In this document: positions 51,424-58,727 of the stretch, one piece after another
Position numbering within the stretch: position 1 is the stretch's first letter
Layout of the letters: every line of letters begins with the position of its first letter
Origin: Hydrogenophaga sp040372165
GTDB taxonomy: Bacteria > Pseudomonadota > Gammaproteobacteria > Burkholderiales > Burkholderiaceae_C
Reading direction: 5' to 3'
DNA: 64,000 nucleotides
NCBI RefSeq assembly: GCF_040372165.1
Contig: NZ_BAABWG010000001.1
Location: 1,173,357-1,237,356 of the forward strand
Made by a program: the position numbers and the translations under genes
The notes under the pieces: model-generated
The model's input: only the letters and a program-made list of their open reading frames with translations
What the model was told of the DNA's origin: nothing
Databases searched by the model: none

Positions 51424-52769
51424 GCTTGGGCCTCCGGCAAAAACAGCGCGGCCGTTGCCTGCGGGTTGGACGCAAACCACGGGTGGAAATAGCTGGCCTG
51501 CAAACTGCCCAAGCGGTAAATCGACTCACCTGCAGACTCGCGCCCACCCCGATGTTTCGTTGTCTGCCCGATTGGGGTCTGCGCGGTTTCAATGGTCGAG
51601 TAATGGAAAGCGTGGCCGCGCAACATGCCCAACGCGGTGGTCCAGCCTTGGGAACCCAGGGCCGCCAGACGCTGGTGCACCACCGCTTCACCCGGGAATA
51701 GCCCCCACATTTCGACCTTCTGGCCATCTTGCTGGACGATGCGCTCGCACAGCGTCATCCACCCGCCGCATTCGGCCCATACCGGCGTTCCCCGCTCCAG
51801 CGCCAAAGCCACGCCTTGCGCGGTTCGGGTGGCCGATTGCAGCGCCTGCACATGCAGCTCCGGATAGCCACCAGGCAACCAGACGGCGTCGCAGGTGGGC
51901 ACAGCGTCATTCGCCAACGGCGAGAAGCGCACCACCTGCGCACCCAGCGCTTGCAGCGTTTGCACGTTCGACTCATACACAAAGCAGAACGCATCATCTT
52001 CTGCCAGCGCAATGGTCTTGCCTTGCAGCAACGGTTCGATGGCGGGAAAACCCGCTGGCGAAAGCGCCACCTCGCAGCGAGACCACTGCGCTGCGTCCCA
52101 GTCCGCCAAAGCCGTGTCGGCCAAGGCGTCGGCCGCCGCATCCATCACTGCCAAAGCATCTGCCCGCTCGCGCGCGAGCTTCAGCCCCAAGTGCCTCTCG
52201 CCAAGTGTGATGCCCGCTTCGCGAGGCATGCGCCCCCACCAGTCCGCGGCATTCGGCAGTGCCTCGGCCAACATCTCGCCGTGGCCTGCACTGGCCACCC
52301 GGTTGGCCAACACGCCTGCCCAAGGCAAACTGGGCCGGTAGTGCTGCAAGCCATGGGCCAGCGCACCAAAGGTCCCCGCCATGGCCGACGCATCAATCAC
52401 CGCCAGCACGGGAATGCCGAACCGCTCCGCCAGATCGGCAGCGCTGGGGTTGCCATCAAACAGACCCATCACCCCTTCAATGAGGATCAGGTCCGCATCA
52501 TCGGCAGCGTCGTAAAGGCGAGCACGGGCATCGTCTTCGCCGCACAGCCAGAGATCGACGTTATGCACCGGATGTCCGCTGGCCACCGACAGCCATTGTG
52601 GGTCGATGAAGTCAGGGCCGCACTTGAACACCCGCACCTTGCGCCCGGCCCGGCTGTGCAGGCGGGCAATCGCCGCTGTCACCGTGGTCTTGCCCTGCCC
52701 GGACGCCGGCGCAGCGATCAGAAGCGCACGGCAACGGCGTGGTGCTGTCATGTCAGGCCCTGTGTTCAT
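51420..52769 (-). CDS. cobB: Cobyrinate a,c-diamide synthase
   Basis: Glutamine-dependent amidation of carboxylates a and c of cobyrinic acid (CobB/CbiA). It has an N-terminal ATP domain with LIAAPASGQGKTTVTAAIAR and VFKCGPDFIDPQWLSVASG, plus LIEGVMGLFDG. The C-terminal amidotransferase has PVWAECGGWMTLCE with the Cys nucleophile and a closing HPWFASNPQA. Possible starts are the ATGs at 52769 and 52751 and a GTG at 52793. It lies 30 bases after btuB. It is usually a step of de novo synthesis. Confidence 0.93.
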   Translation of the reverse strand: MNTGPDMTAPRRCRALLIAAPASGQGKTTVTAAIARLHSRAGRKVRVFKCGPDFIDPQWLSVASGHPVHNVDLWLCGEDDARARLYDAADDADLILIEGVMGLFDGNPSAADLAERFGIPVLAVIDASAMAGTFGALAHGLQHYRPSLPWAGVLANRVASAGHGEMLAEALPNAADWWGRMPREAGITLGERHLGLKLARERADALAVMDAAADALADTALADWDAAQWSRCEVALSPAGFPAIEPLLQGKTIALAEDDAFCFVYESNVQTLQALGAQVVRFSPLANDAVPTCDAVWLPGGYPELHVQALQSATRTAQGVALALERGTPVWAECGGWMTLCERIVQQDGQKVEMWGLFPGEAVVHQRLAALGSQGWTTALGMLRGHAFHYSTIETAQTPIGQTTKHRGGRESAGESIYRLGSLQASYFHPWFASNPQATAALFLPEAQA

Positions 52770-52799
52770 CTTCAATCGATCATCGGCAATCACCGGCGA

Positions 52800-54665
52800 T
52801 CAACGCATTTCCCACACCAGACCCACGTACAACGTGCGGCCCTCGGTCACGTAGCCGCGCACCGATTCGTAGGACTTGTCAGTCAGGTTGTTGATGCGGG
52901 CGCGCAGCTTCCACTGGTCGCCCAGCGGCTTGCTCACGCTCACGTGCAACAACTGGTAGGAAGGCAGCTTCACCGTGTTGGCAGCGTCGTCATATCGGTC
53001 GCCCACATACTCCAGCTCGCCGCCCAGCGTCCACCCCGCCACATCGGTCGATGCATTGAAGTTCGCCTGCGTCTTGGCGCGGCGCGGCAAACGCATGCCC
53101 GTGTTCAGGTTCTCCGGGTTCATGAAGTCCAGGGTTGCGCCCAGGACCACATTGCCCACGCGGGAACCACCACCGAGCGACAGACCGGTGTAACGTGCCA
53201 GCCCGACGTTCGCGTAGCAGCCTGCATAGTCGCCGCTGCCATTGATGCAGTCGCCAGGGCCTGCCACGTAGTCGATCAGGTTCTTGACCTTGTTGCGGTA
53301 CGCAATGGCCTTGAAGTGGTTCGCACCCTGCCGGAACCGGACGCCGGCTTCCACGTTGCGCGCTTCTTCGGCCTTCAGATCAGACGAGCCGTAGATGCTA
53401 AAGCGGTGGAACAACGTGGGCGCGCGGAAGGCCGTACCCACCGATGCTGTCGCTTGCCAGCCTGCGCCCAGGTCGTAGCCGTAGGCCACAGCACCCGTGT
53501 TGTGGCCACCAAACTCACTGTCGTTGTCGTGGCGCACATTGAGCTGCAGGGTATGCAAGCCACTGCGCAATCCGTAGCCCAGGGCCAACGCATTCTGGGT
53601 ACGCTTGGTGGACTCAGGTGTGGTGGACGCATTGTTCAGGCGGTCTTCGCGACGCTCCAGGTCGGCCGTCAGGGTGGCAGCACCCATGGCCCACTCATTT
53701 CGCAGCAGATAGCTCGTGATATCGGTCTTGGTCTTGTAGGGTGAAGGGTCGGTTTCGTACTTGTCCACGCCTTGCGTCACCGACACACGGGTCTTGTACG
53801 TATCCGACCAGGTCGCCTTCCAGTCGGCTCCCACGGTCTGCAGATCATGCGAAGCAACATCGTCCTGACCGTCGGTGAAGCCGTCATAGTCGCTGTCGAG
53901 CTGGCTCACCAGTGCATTGACGCCCAGCACATGGGCAGGGCTCAGCGTCCAGTCCAGACGGCCAGAGAACGACTGGCGCTTGTAGCCGTCGTCATCAGGG
54001 TTGCTGTCGAGCTTGATGTCATAGCCATCACTGCGCTCGGCATTGAGGCCCACCGCATAGCGAACGGAATCATTGCCGCCACGGAGGGAAGCCCCCACCT
54101 CGCGGGTGTTGTGCGTGGCCAGCCCCACGTGGGCGCTGGCTTGAAGGCCCGAAGCACCTTCGCGGGTGAAGATCTGCACCACACCGGCCATGGCATCAGA
54201 GCCATAGATGGCAGCCGCCGGACCACGCAGGATTTCCACGCGGTCCACTTCGCTCAGCGGCACCGCTTCCCAGGGCGCACCACCGGTGGACTGGGAGTCC
54301 ACCCGCACACCATCGATGAACACGGAAGTGAAGCGGGTTTCCGCGCCCCGCATGTACACACTGGTGGTGCCGGTAGGCCCACCGTTGTGGTTCATCATGA
54401 TGCCACCCGAGCGGGTCAGCACTTCCGCCAGCGTCGTGGCGCCACTGCGCTCAATCTCGGCGCGATCGACCAGGGTGACATCGGCCACCACATCAGTGAT
54501 CGGCACCTCGGAGCGCGTTGCCGCGACCACAACCGGCGCCAGCTCGGGCGCGCGCGCCTGATTGGCAGAGGGAGCTTCAGCTTGAGATTGCGCAAAGGCA
54601 AACGGAGACGAGAATGCGGCGGCCACAGCCATGGACAACGCGGCGTGCGAGAAAGGTACCTTCAT
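52800..54665 (-). CDS. btuB: TonB-dependent cobalamin receptor BtuB
   Basis: Outer-membrane vitamin B12 receptor, 621 residues. It has a signal peptide (MKVPFSHAALSMAVAAAF, cleavage after AFAQ), a TonB-box-like LAPVVVAATR and a plug domain with TDVVADVTLVDRAEIERSG and VSVYMRGA-type blocks (VYMRGAETRFTSVFIDGVRV). After the plug, a 22-strand barrel follows. It ends TLYVGLVWEMR; most such receptors end in Phe, so the terminal Arg is mildly odd. The ATG at 54665 is fixed by the signal peptide. A cobalamin riboswitch lies 120 bases upstream and heads the block. Confidence 0.94.
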   Translation of the reverse strand: MKVPFSHAALSMAVAAAFSSPFAFAQSQAEAPSANQARAPELAPVVVAATRSEVPITDVVADVTLVDRAEIERSGATTLAEVLTRSGGIMMNHNGGPTGTTSVYMRGAETRFTSVFIDGVRVDSQSTGGAPWEAVPLSEVDRVEILRGPAAAIYGSDAMAGVVQIFTREGASGLQASAHVGLATHNTREVGASLRGGNDSVRYAVGLNAERSDGYDIKLDSNPDDDGYKRQSFSGRLDWTLSPAHVLGVNALVSQLDSDYDGFTDGQDDVASHDLQTVGADWKATWSDTYKTRVSVTQGVDKYETDPSPYKTKTDITSYLLRNEWAMGAATLTADLERREDRLNNASTTPESTKRTQNALALGYGLRSGLHTLQLNVRHDNDSEFGGHNTGAVAYGYDLGAGWQATASVGTAFRAPTLFHRFSIYGSSDLKAEEARNVEAGVRFRQGANHFKAIAYRNKVKNLIDYVAGPGDCINGSGDYAGCYANVGLARYTGLSLGGGSRVGNVVLGATLDFMNPENLNTGMRLPRRAKTQANFNASTDVAGWTLGGELEYVGDRYDDAANTVKLPSYQLLHVSVSKPLGDQWKLRARINNLTDKSYESVRGYVTEGRTLYVGLVWEMR

Positions 54666-54786
54666 GTGATTCTTCAAATGGGTCAGCGCCCATACCGCCT
54701 TCCCCGACGGTCCATGGGCAGAACACGAACGGCCAGGGCGTCTGCTCTGGAAAAGCTGACGCCAAGGCGAGTTCACCTTGCTTGCT

Positions 54787-55045
54787 GGCCGGTATCCGGG
54801 CTGGCAGAAACAACCTCCAAGACCTTCCCGGGTACCAGAGCATCCCAGTGGTCGAGGGTTGGAGGCGAAGCTACAACTGACTGTTTGTCCGTTCGTGTCA
54901 TGCGACACACATGGACGAAAGAGGCAGCCGTGACGCTTGTCTGCTTACCGTTGCGGGGGCAGCGCAGGTTAGGATTGGCCTGTGGCACATCCCTCCTGCT
55001 TCCCGTTTAACTGCGGTGGGAGAACCACACCGCGAGCACCAACAG
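54787..55045 (-). ncRNA. Cobalamin riboswitch (AdoCbl aptamer)
   Basis: Read on the minus strand, the conserved parts occur in order. GGTGC is at 55040-55036. TTAAACGGGAAGCAGG comes before the receptor loop, then GTGCCACAGG. The core GCCCCCGCAACGGTAA is at 54960-54945, CCACTGG at 54851-54845, GGGAAGG at 54829-54823, and the 3' paired end CCCGGATACCGGCC is near 54800-54787. This matches the cobalamin riboswitch of proteobacteria. The leader then contains CAAGG/CCTTG and GGCGTC/GACGCC stems that could form the expression platform. It should switch off btuB and downstream genes when B12 is plentiful. Confidence 0.93.
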
Positions 55046-55106
55046 ATACATTCTACCGCCCGCCGGCTGTCACCAAGCCTACAATGGGGGGCAAACCGAT
55101 CTCACC

Positions 55107-55346
55107 ATGGCCGATTCCAAGCACCTCGAACAACTGACCGAGCGCGTAGAGCGGCTGCTCTTGCGTCACGAAGAGCTGCAGCGCACCAACAACCTCCTCA
55201 TGGAGCAAGTGCAATCCCTGCAGTCGGAGCGGGACTCCCTCAAATCCCGCTTGAACGCGGCGCGCGCCCGGATCGATGCCCTGCTCGACCGCCTGCCGCA
55301 AAGCGGCGCCGACGGTGCACTGGAGAGCCCCAAGGAGCATGAATGA
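55107..55346 (+). CDS. ZapB-like coiled-coil cell division protein
   Basis: 79-residue protein that is almost wholly a coiled coil (leucine heptads in LEQLTERVERLLLRHEEL, QRTNNLLMEQVQSLQSER), with a short acidic tail. It belongs to the small ZapB-like family located just before zapA in betaproteobacteria. By position and shape it probably assists FtsZ-ring assembly through ZapA. It overlaps zapA by 4 bases (ATGA). Confidence 0.83.
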   Translation: MADSKHLEQLTERVERLLLRHEELQRTNNLLMEQVQSLQSERDSLKSRLNAARARIDALLDRLPQSGADGALESPKEHE

Positions 55347-55741
55347 ACAAGTCCTCCAAGAAACAGATGGAAGTTCAGATCATGGGCCAGAGCTACCTGC
55401 TCGCCTGCCCGCCCGGTGGAGAAGCTGCCTTGCTCGACGCCGTTGAGCGCGTTGACACCGCCATGTGCCGCATCAGAGATGCCGGCAAGGTCAAGGCCCG
55501 TGACCGCATCGCTGTGCTCGCGTCACTCAATCTGGCCTTCGAGCTCTCTCAAAAAGAATCGGAAGAAATGCACGCACAATCGTTTGCCAACTCTTCGTTC
55601 GGCAACTCGGAATCTGCGCCGCTGGAAGATCCAGCCCGAAGCACTTCTGCCGACTGGGACGACCCACAGGCACAATCCCGCGTCGACGACCTGATTCGCC
55701 GCCTGGACAACACGCTCGGCAACGACGGTCAACTCCTCTGA
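55343..55741 (+). CDS. zapA: Cell division protein ZapA
   Basis: FtsZ-binding protein that bundles protofilaments at midcell. The 132-residue protein has the ZapA N-domain KKQMEVQIMGQSYLLACPPG and EAALLDAVERVDTAMCRI, then helix KVKARDRIAVLASLNLAFEL. An extra Ser/Asp-rich linker precedes the C-terminal helix DDLIRRLDNTLG. About 25 residues longer than most ZapA because of the linker. Next to it is 6S RNA, the usual neighbour. Confidence 0.9.
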   Translation: MNKSSKKQMEVQIMGQSYLLACPPGGEAALLDAVERVDTAMCRIRDAGKVKARDRIAVLASLNLAFELSQKESEEMHAQSFANSSFGNSESAPLEDPARSTSADWDDPQAQSRVDDLIRRLDNTLGNDGQLL

Positions 55742-55782
55742 GCCATCCCTCTTCCGCTGCTCGACCGCTTGTCATTTCTCCC

Positions 55783-55809
55783 TCGACAAGCTCGCGACAA
55801 GAGTAGAAT
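55783..55809 (+). promoter_or_regulatory. Candidate 6S RNA promoter
   Basis: -35-like TCGACA (55783-55788) and -10 TAGAAT (55804-55809), spacer 15 bases. A start at about 55816 would fit the paired 5' end of the RNA. Spacing is on the short side. Confidence 0.5.
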
Positions 55810-55816
55810 TGATCCG

Positions 55817-55988
55817 GTCTGCAGTGCATGCCGGGCTTTATATTTCCTTGAACCAATGCTCACTGAGCTCGGGCCTGGAAAATTGCTTGGCGGGCGCGAT
55901 CGTCTCGCGTCAGACGAACCCGAAGCCCAGCTGACCTAGCCCACCTGAACCCCCGGTTCAGGATGACGGTCCGGTGGCACTCGCAGAC
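55817..55988 (+). ncRNA. ssrS: 6S RNA
   Basis: About 172 bases directly after zapA, the conserved 6S site. The ends pair: GTCTGC (55817-55822) with GCAGAC (55983-55988), then AGTGC (55823-55827) with GCACT (55977-55981) leaving one bulged base, then further G/C pairs. An internal stem-loop CCTGAACC-CCC-GGTTCAGG lies on the 3' side. The long interrupted rod with a large central opening is the 6S design that mimics an open promoter and binds sigma-70 RNA polymerase. Exact ends are approximate. Confidence 0.82.
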
Positions 55989-55999
55989 ACCTCATTTCG

Positions 56000-56110
56000 G
56001 TCTCCCCCCTGCGGCGCTTCGCGCCTTCCCCCCTCTCTGGCGGCGAAGGGCGCCAAAGCGCCGTTCGCCTTGGAGGGGGGACGCAGTCTTGGACCGGCGG
56101 AGCCGGATCC
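56000..56110. repeat. GC-rich palindromic repeat cluster (REP-like)
   Basis: Several nested inverted repeats in the non-coding stretch after 6S RNA. The main one has outer arms CCCCCCTC (56028-56035) and GAGGGGGG (56073-56080), and inner arms GGCGAA...GGCGC and GCGCC...TTCGCC (56042-56053 / 56058-56069, one mismatch). Smaller hairpins are GGCG-CTTCG-CGCC at 56013-56025 and CCGGC-GGA-GCCGG at 56094-56106. The form resembles repetitive extragenic palindromes common in Comamonadaceae. No gene is supported in 55989-56335. Confidence 0.7.
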
Positions 56111-56335
56111 TCGCCTGCCCTGGTAGCGGTCGACTGGCTATCAAACGTTTTTCCAAGTAGACGGGTATCTTTGCGGCTCATCGGCTGTGCCATCGGCATT
56201 TGCCTCGCGTGCCTCAGGCGCTACTACCAGGGCTTTGAGCGCGCAGGACATACAGCACACCCCAAACGCGGTACGCTTCAGGCATTCGGGCTTCCGCCCT
56301 CCTCGTTCTTTCTTCTTCTCCCTCTCTCCTTCCCA

Positions 56336-57151
56336 ATGACCCTCGAACCGCTTCTGTTTGTTGAGCTGGCTGTGCTCGGCCTTTTCACTGGTTTTCTCGC
56401 CGGCCTGCTGGGCATCGGGGGCGGGATGATCATGGTGCCGTTCATCACGGCCATCCTCACGCATCGGGGTGTGGAGCCTGGTCTGGCGGTGAAGATGGCG
56501 ATTGCCACCTCCATGGCCACCATTGTGTTCACCTCGATCTCCAGCGTAAGAGCGCATCACAAGCGCGGGGCCGTGCGCTGGGACATCGTGGTTCGTCTGG
56601 CACCCGGCATCGTCATCGGCGCGGCCATCGCCAGCCTGGGCGCCTTCGCTGTCATCAAGGGCACCTCGCTGGCCATCCTGTTTGCGGTGTTCGTCGGCTT
56701 CTCTGCCACGCAAATGCTGTTCAACAAGAAACCGTCGGCCTCGCGCACGCTGCCGGGCACTGCAGGTCAGCTCGGCGCAGGCACCGGCATTGGTTTTCTC
56801 TCAGGCATGGTGGGTGCAGGCGGCGGCTTCGTCAGCGTGCCCTTCATGACCTGGTGCAATGTCAGCATCCACAACGCGGTGGCCACCAGCGCAGCACTGG
56901 GCTTTCCCATTGCGCTGTCCAACGCAGTGGGCTATGTCGTCTCGGGCCAGCAAGTCGAGAACCTGCCGCCGTGGTCGTTCGGCTATATCTTCCTTCCAGC
57001 ACTCGTTGCCATCGCCAGTGCCAGCGTGATCATGGCACCGCTGGGAGCCAAGGCCACCCACTCGCTGCCAGTGGATTCCCTCAAACGCGTCTTCGCCACC
57101 ACGCTCTACGCCCTGGCCGGCTACATGCTCTACAAAGGGCTCACCTCCTGA
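56336..57151 (+). CDS. TauE/SafE family membrane exporter/permease
   Basis: 271-residue membrane protein with two related halves, each starting with a Gly-rich helix: FTGFLAGLLGIGGGMIMVP and GTGIGFLSGMVGAGGGFVSVP. About eight helices in all. This is the TauE/SafE (UPF0721) pattern; members move sulfite, sulfoacetate or other organic anions, and the substrate here is unknown. The ATG at 56336 is chosen because the hydrophobic N-terminus begins there; the frame is open upstream through the repeat-containing region. Confidence 0.88.
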   Translation: MTLEPLLFVELAVLGLFTGFLAGLLGIGGGMIMVPFITAILTHRGVEPGLAVKMAIATSMATIVFTSISSVRAHHKRGAVRWDIVVRLAPGIVIGAAIASLGAFAVIKGTSLAILFAVFVGFSATQMLFNKKPSASRTLPGTAGQLGAGTGIGFLSGMVGAGGGFVSVPFMTWCNVSIHNAVATSAALGFPIALSNAVGYVVSGQQVENLPPWSFGYIFLPALVAIASASVIMAPLGAKATHSLPVDSLKRVFATTLYALAGYMLYKGLTS

Positions 57152-57237
57152 GAAGCCCCTCAAAACTGACACGGCCTGCGTCACACCAGTGGTGACTCAG
57201 GCCGTTGTCATTTCTGCTTCGTGTCGATGTCACATGA

Positions 57238-57747
57238 TCAGGCAAGCAGGTCGCGGCTGGCCACCACAATGCCGTCTTCATCGGCGTAGAGCCAGTCGCC
57301 CGGCCGCACCCACACGCCCTGGATCTGTACGGCCACATCGCGCAGCCCATCCACCTTGCGCTCCGTCGGCAACGGCATGGACGCCAGTGCGCGAATGCCC
57401 ACCTCGCTCTCGATCAGTTCGCCCACATCACGCACGCAGCCGTCAATCACCACGCCGGCCCACCCGTTGCGCGCCGCCGCTGCGCCCAGGTTGCCACCCA
57501 GTAATGCACGGCGCAATGAGCCGCCACCATCGACCACCAGCACGCGTCCCTGCCCTTCGCTCTCCACCATCGCCTTGACCGGTGTGTTGTCCTCGAAGCA
57601 CTTCACCGTCACCACAGGTCCGGCGAACTTGCGCACTGCACCGAAGTCCTTGAACACAGGAGGAAGCACACGAAAATCGCCGCTGCCATCGCCCTTGTGG
57701 GCATCACAAAAATCGCAAGTGGCAAACTGTTTTTGGTTCTGAGACAT
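57238..57747 (-). CDS. rraA: RraA family protein (RNase E regulator / HMG aldolase fold)
   Basis: 169-residue protein of the RraA family. It has TVKCFEDNTPVKAMVE, VLVVDGGGSLRRALLGGNLG, NGWAGVVIDGCVRDVGEL and ERKVDGLRDVAVQIQGVWVRPGD-type C-terminal sequence. Family members either inhibit RNase E or act as class II HMG/CHA aldolases; the GN(L)..R-x-D motif (GGNLG...DGCVRD) is the metal/pyruvate site of the aldolases. So either role is possible. The ATG at 57747 is used. A 262-base divergent gap separates it from the H1-like gene; I see no firm promoter boxes there. Confidence 0.87.
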   Translation of the reverse strand: MSQNQKQFATCDFCDAHKGDGSGDFRVLPPVFKDFGAVRKFAGPVVTVKCFEDNTPVKAMVESEGQGRVLVVDGGGSLRRALLGGNLGAAAARNGWAGVVIDGCVRDVGELIESEVGIRALASMPLPTERKVDGLRDVAVQIQGVWVRPGDWLYADEDGIVVASRDLLA

Positions 57748-58009
57748 GGTCGAATTCACTGCAAGAAAGTCGTTAAACAAAGGCTCCAACAATCAGCCTG
57801 ATTTGCGCCCCTGACACAGCGCTTTCATCAAGCACTGTCCCGAGTGTTGTTTTCCGGGCGACAAAACTGCGTTTTCCCTCTGAAAACCCGCAAAAAAGCT
57901 GGTCTTCCTTATTGGAATGCGGACATAAGTCTATTAGCATCCAAATGCCGGCATACAAAGCATGAGACTTGGTCGGCGAAACATTCCACACAGAGAAGGA
58001 ACCCCAACC

Positions 58010-58546
58010 ATGGCAACTGCAAAGAAAGCGGCAGCGAAGAAAGCTGCAGCGAAGAAGGCTCCAGCAAAGAAAGCTGTAGCCAAGAAAGCTCCGGCTAAGA
58101 AAGCCGTCGTGAAGAAAGCCCCGGCAAAGAAAGCTGCCGCCAAGAAAGCTCCGGCCAAGAAAGCCGCAGTGAAGAAGGCACCAGCGAAGAAAGCCGCTGC
58201 CAAGAAAGCCCCGGCCAAGAAAGCCGCAGCGAAGAAGGCCCCTGCCAAGAAAGCTGCCGCCAAAAAGCCAGCCAAGAAAAAGGCTGCGGCCAAAAAGCGC
58301 ACACCCAACGCAGCCTTCATGAAGGCCATGACCCCAAGCGAAGCACTGGCTGCCATCGTTGGCAAGAACCCACTGCCACGCACGGAAGTCACCAAGAAGG
58401 TCTGGGCTTACATCAAGAAGAACAAGCTGCAAGACGAAATGAACAAGCGCATGATCAATGCCGACGCCAAGCTGAAGGAAGTCTTCAAGAAGGCACAGGC
58501 ATCCATGTTCGAGATGACCAAGATGATCAACGATCACCTCAAGTGA
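58010..58546 (+). CDS. Histone H1-like lysine-rich protein fused to SWIB domain
   Basis: 178 residues. Residues 1-97 are Lys/Ala/Pro repeats (KKAPAKKAAAKK variants), strongly basic and disordered like histone H1 tails. Residues 98-178 form a SWIB/MDM2-like domain: MKAMTPSEALAAIVGKNPLP, VTKKVWAYIKKNKLQDEMNK, ADAKLKEVFKKAQASMFEMT. Probably a nucleoid DNA-binding protein. SWIB domains are otherwise best known from eukaryotic chromatin remodellers and chlamydiae. An AGAAGGA site precedes the ATG at 58010. Confidence 0.87.
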   Translation: MATAKKAAAKKAAAKKAPAKKAVAKKAPAKKAVVKKAPAKKAAAKKAPAKKAAVKKAPAKKAAAKKAPAKKAAAKKAPAKKAAAKKPAKKKAAAKKRTPNAAFMKAMTPSEALAAIVGKNPLPRTEVTKKVWAYIKKNKLQDEMNKRMINADAKLKEVFKKAQASMFEMTKMINDHLK

Positions 58547-58599
58547 TTCTCGTCATGGGCGCCGGCGCTGCACCAAAGCAGTGCCCGCCTTGCGAAAAG

Positions 58600-58624
58600 A
58601 CCGGCCCACGTGGCCGGTTTTTTT
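58600..58624 (+). terminator. Terminator after H1-like/SWIB gene
   Basis: ACCGGCC (58600-58606) pairs with GGCCGGT (58612-58618) around CACGT, followed by T residues to 58624. It lies about 55 bases beyond the stop. Confidence 0.88.
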
Positions 58625-58639
58625 ATGGAAATTTCCATA
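58624..58639. promoter_or_regulatory. Perfect 16-bp palindrome upstream of the cyclase gene
   Basis: TATGGAAATTTCCATA is a perfect palindrome without spacer, directly after the terminator and 88 bases before the cyclase start. Together with a weaker CACAC-CTAA-GTGTG inverted repeat near 58676-58689 it makes a plausible operator region for the three-gene unit that follows. No regulator gene lies beside it. Confidence 0.55.
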
Positions 58640-58727
58640 TTTGTTGGGAAAACCCTCCCTGAATGGGAGATGTCGCACACACCTAAGTGTGAGAAACTGA
58701 AACTCTTCCCCCATAAAAGGTATGACA

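Noticed and set aside
51729..53744. 671-codon open frame on the plus strand
   Set aside because: Antisense to cobB and btuB, whose domains, signal peptide and riboswitch context are clear.
55936..56199. 87-codon minus-strand frame
   Set aside because: Covers the 6S RNA 3' part and the palindromic repeats; no coding features.
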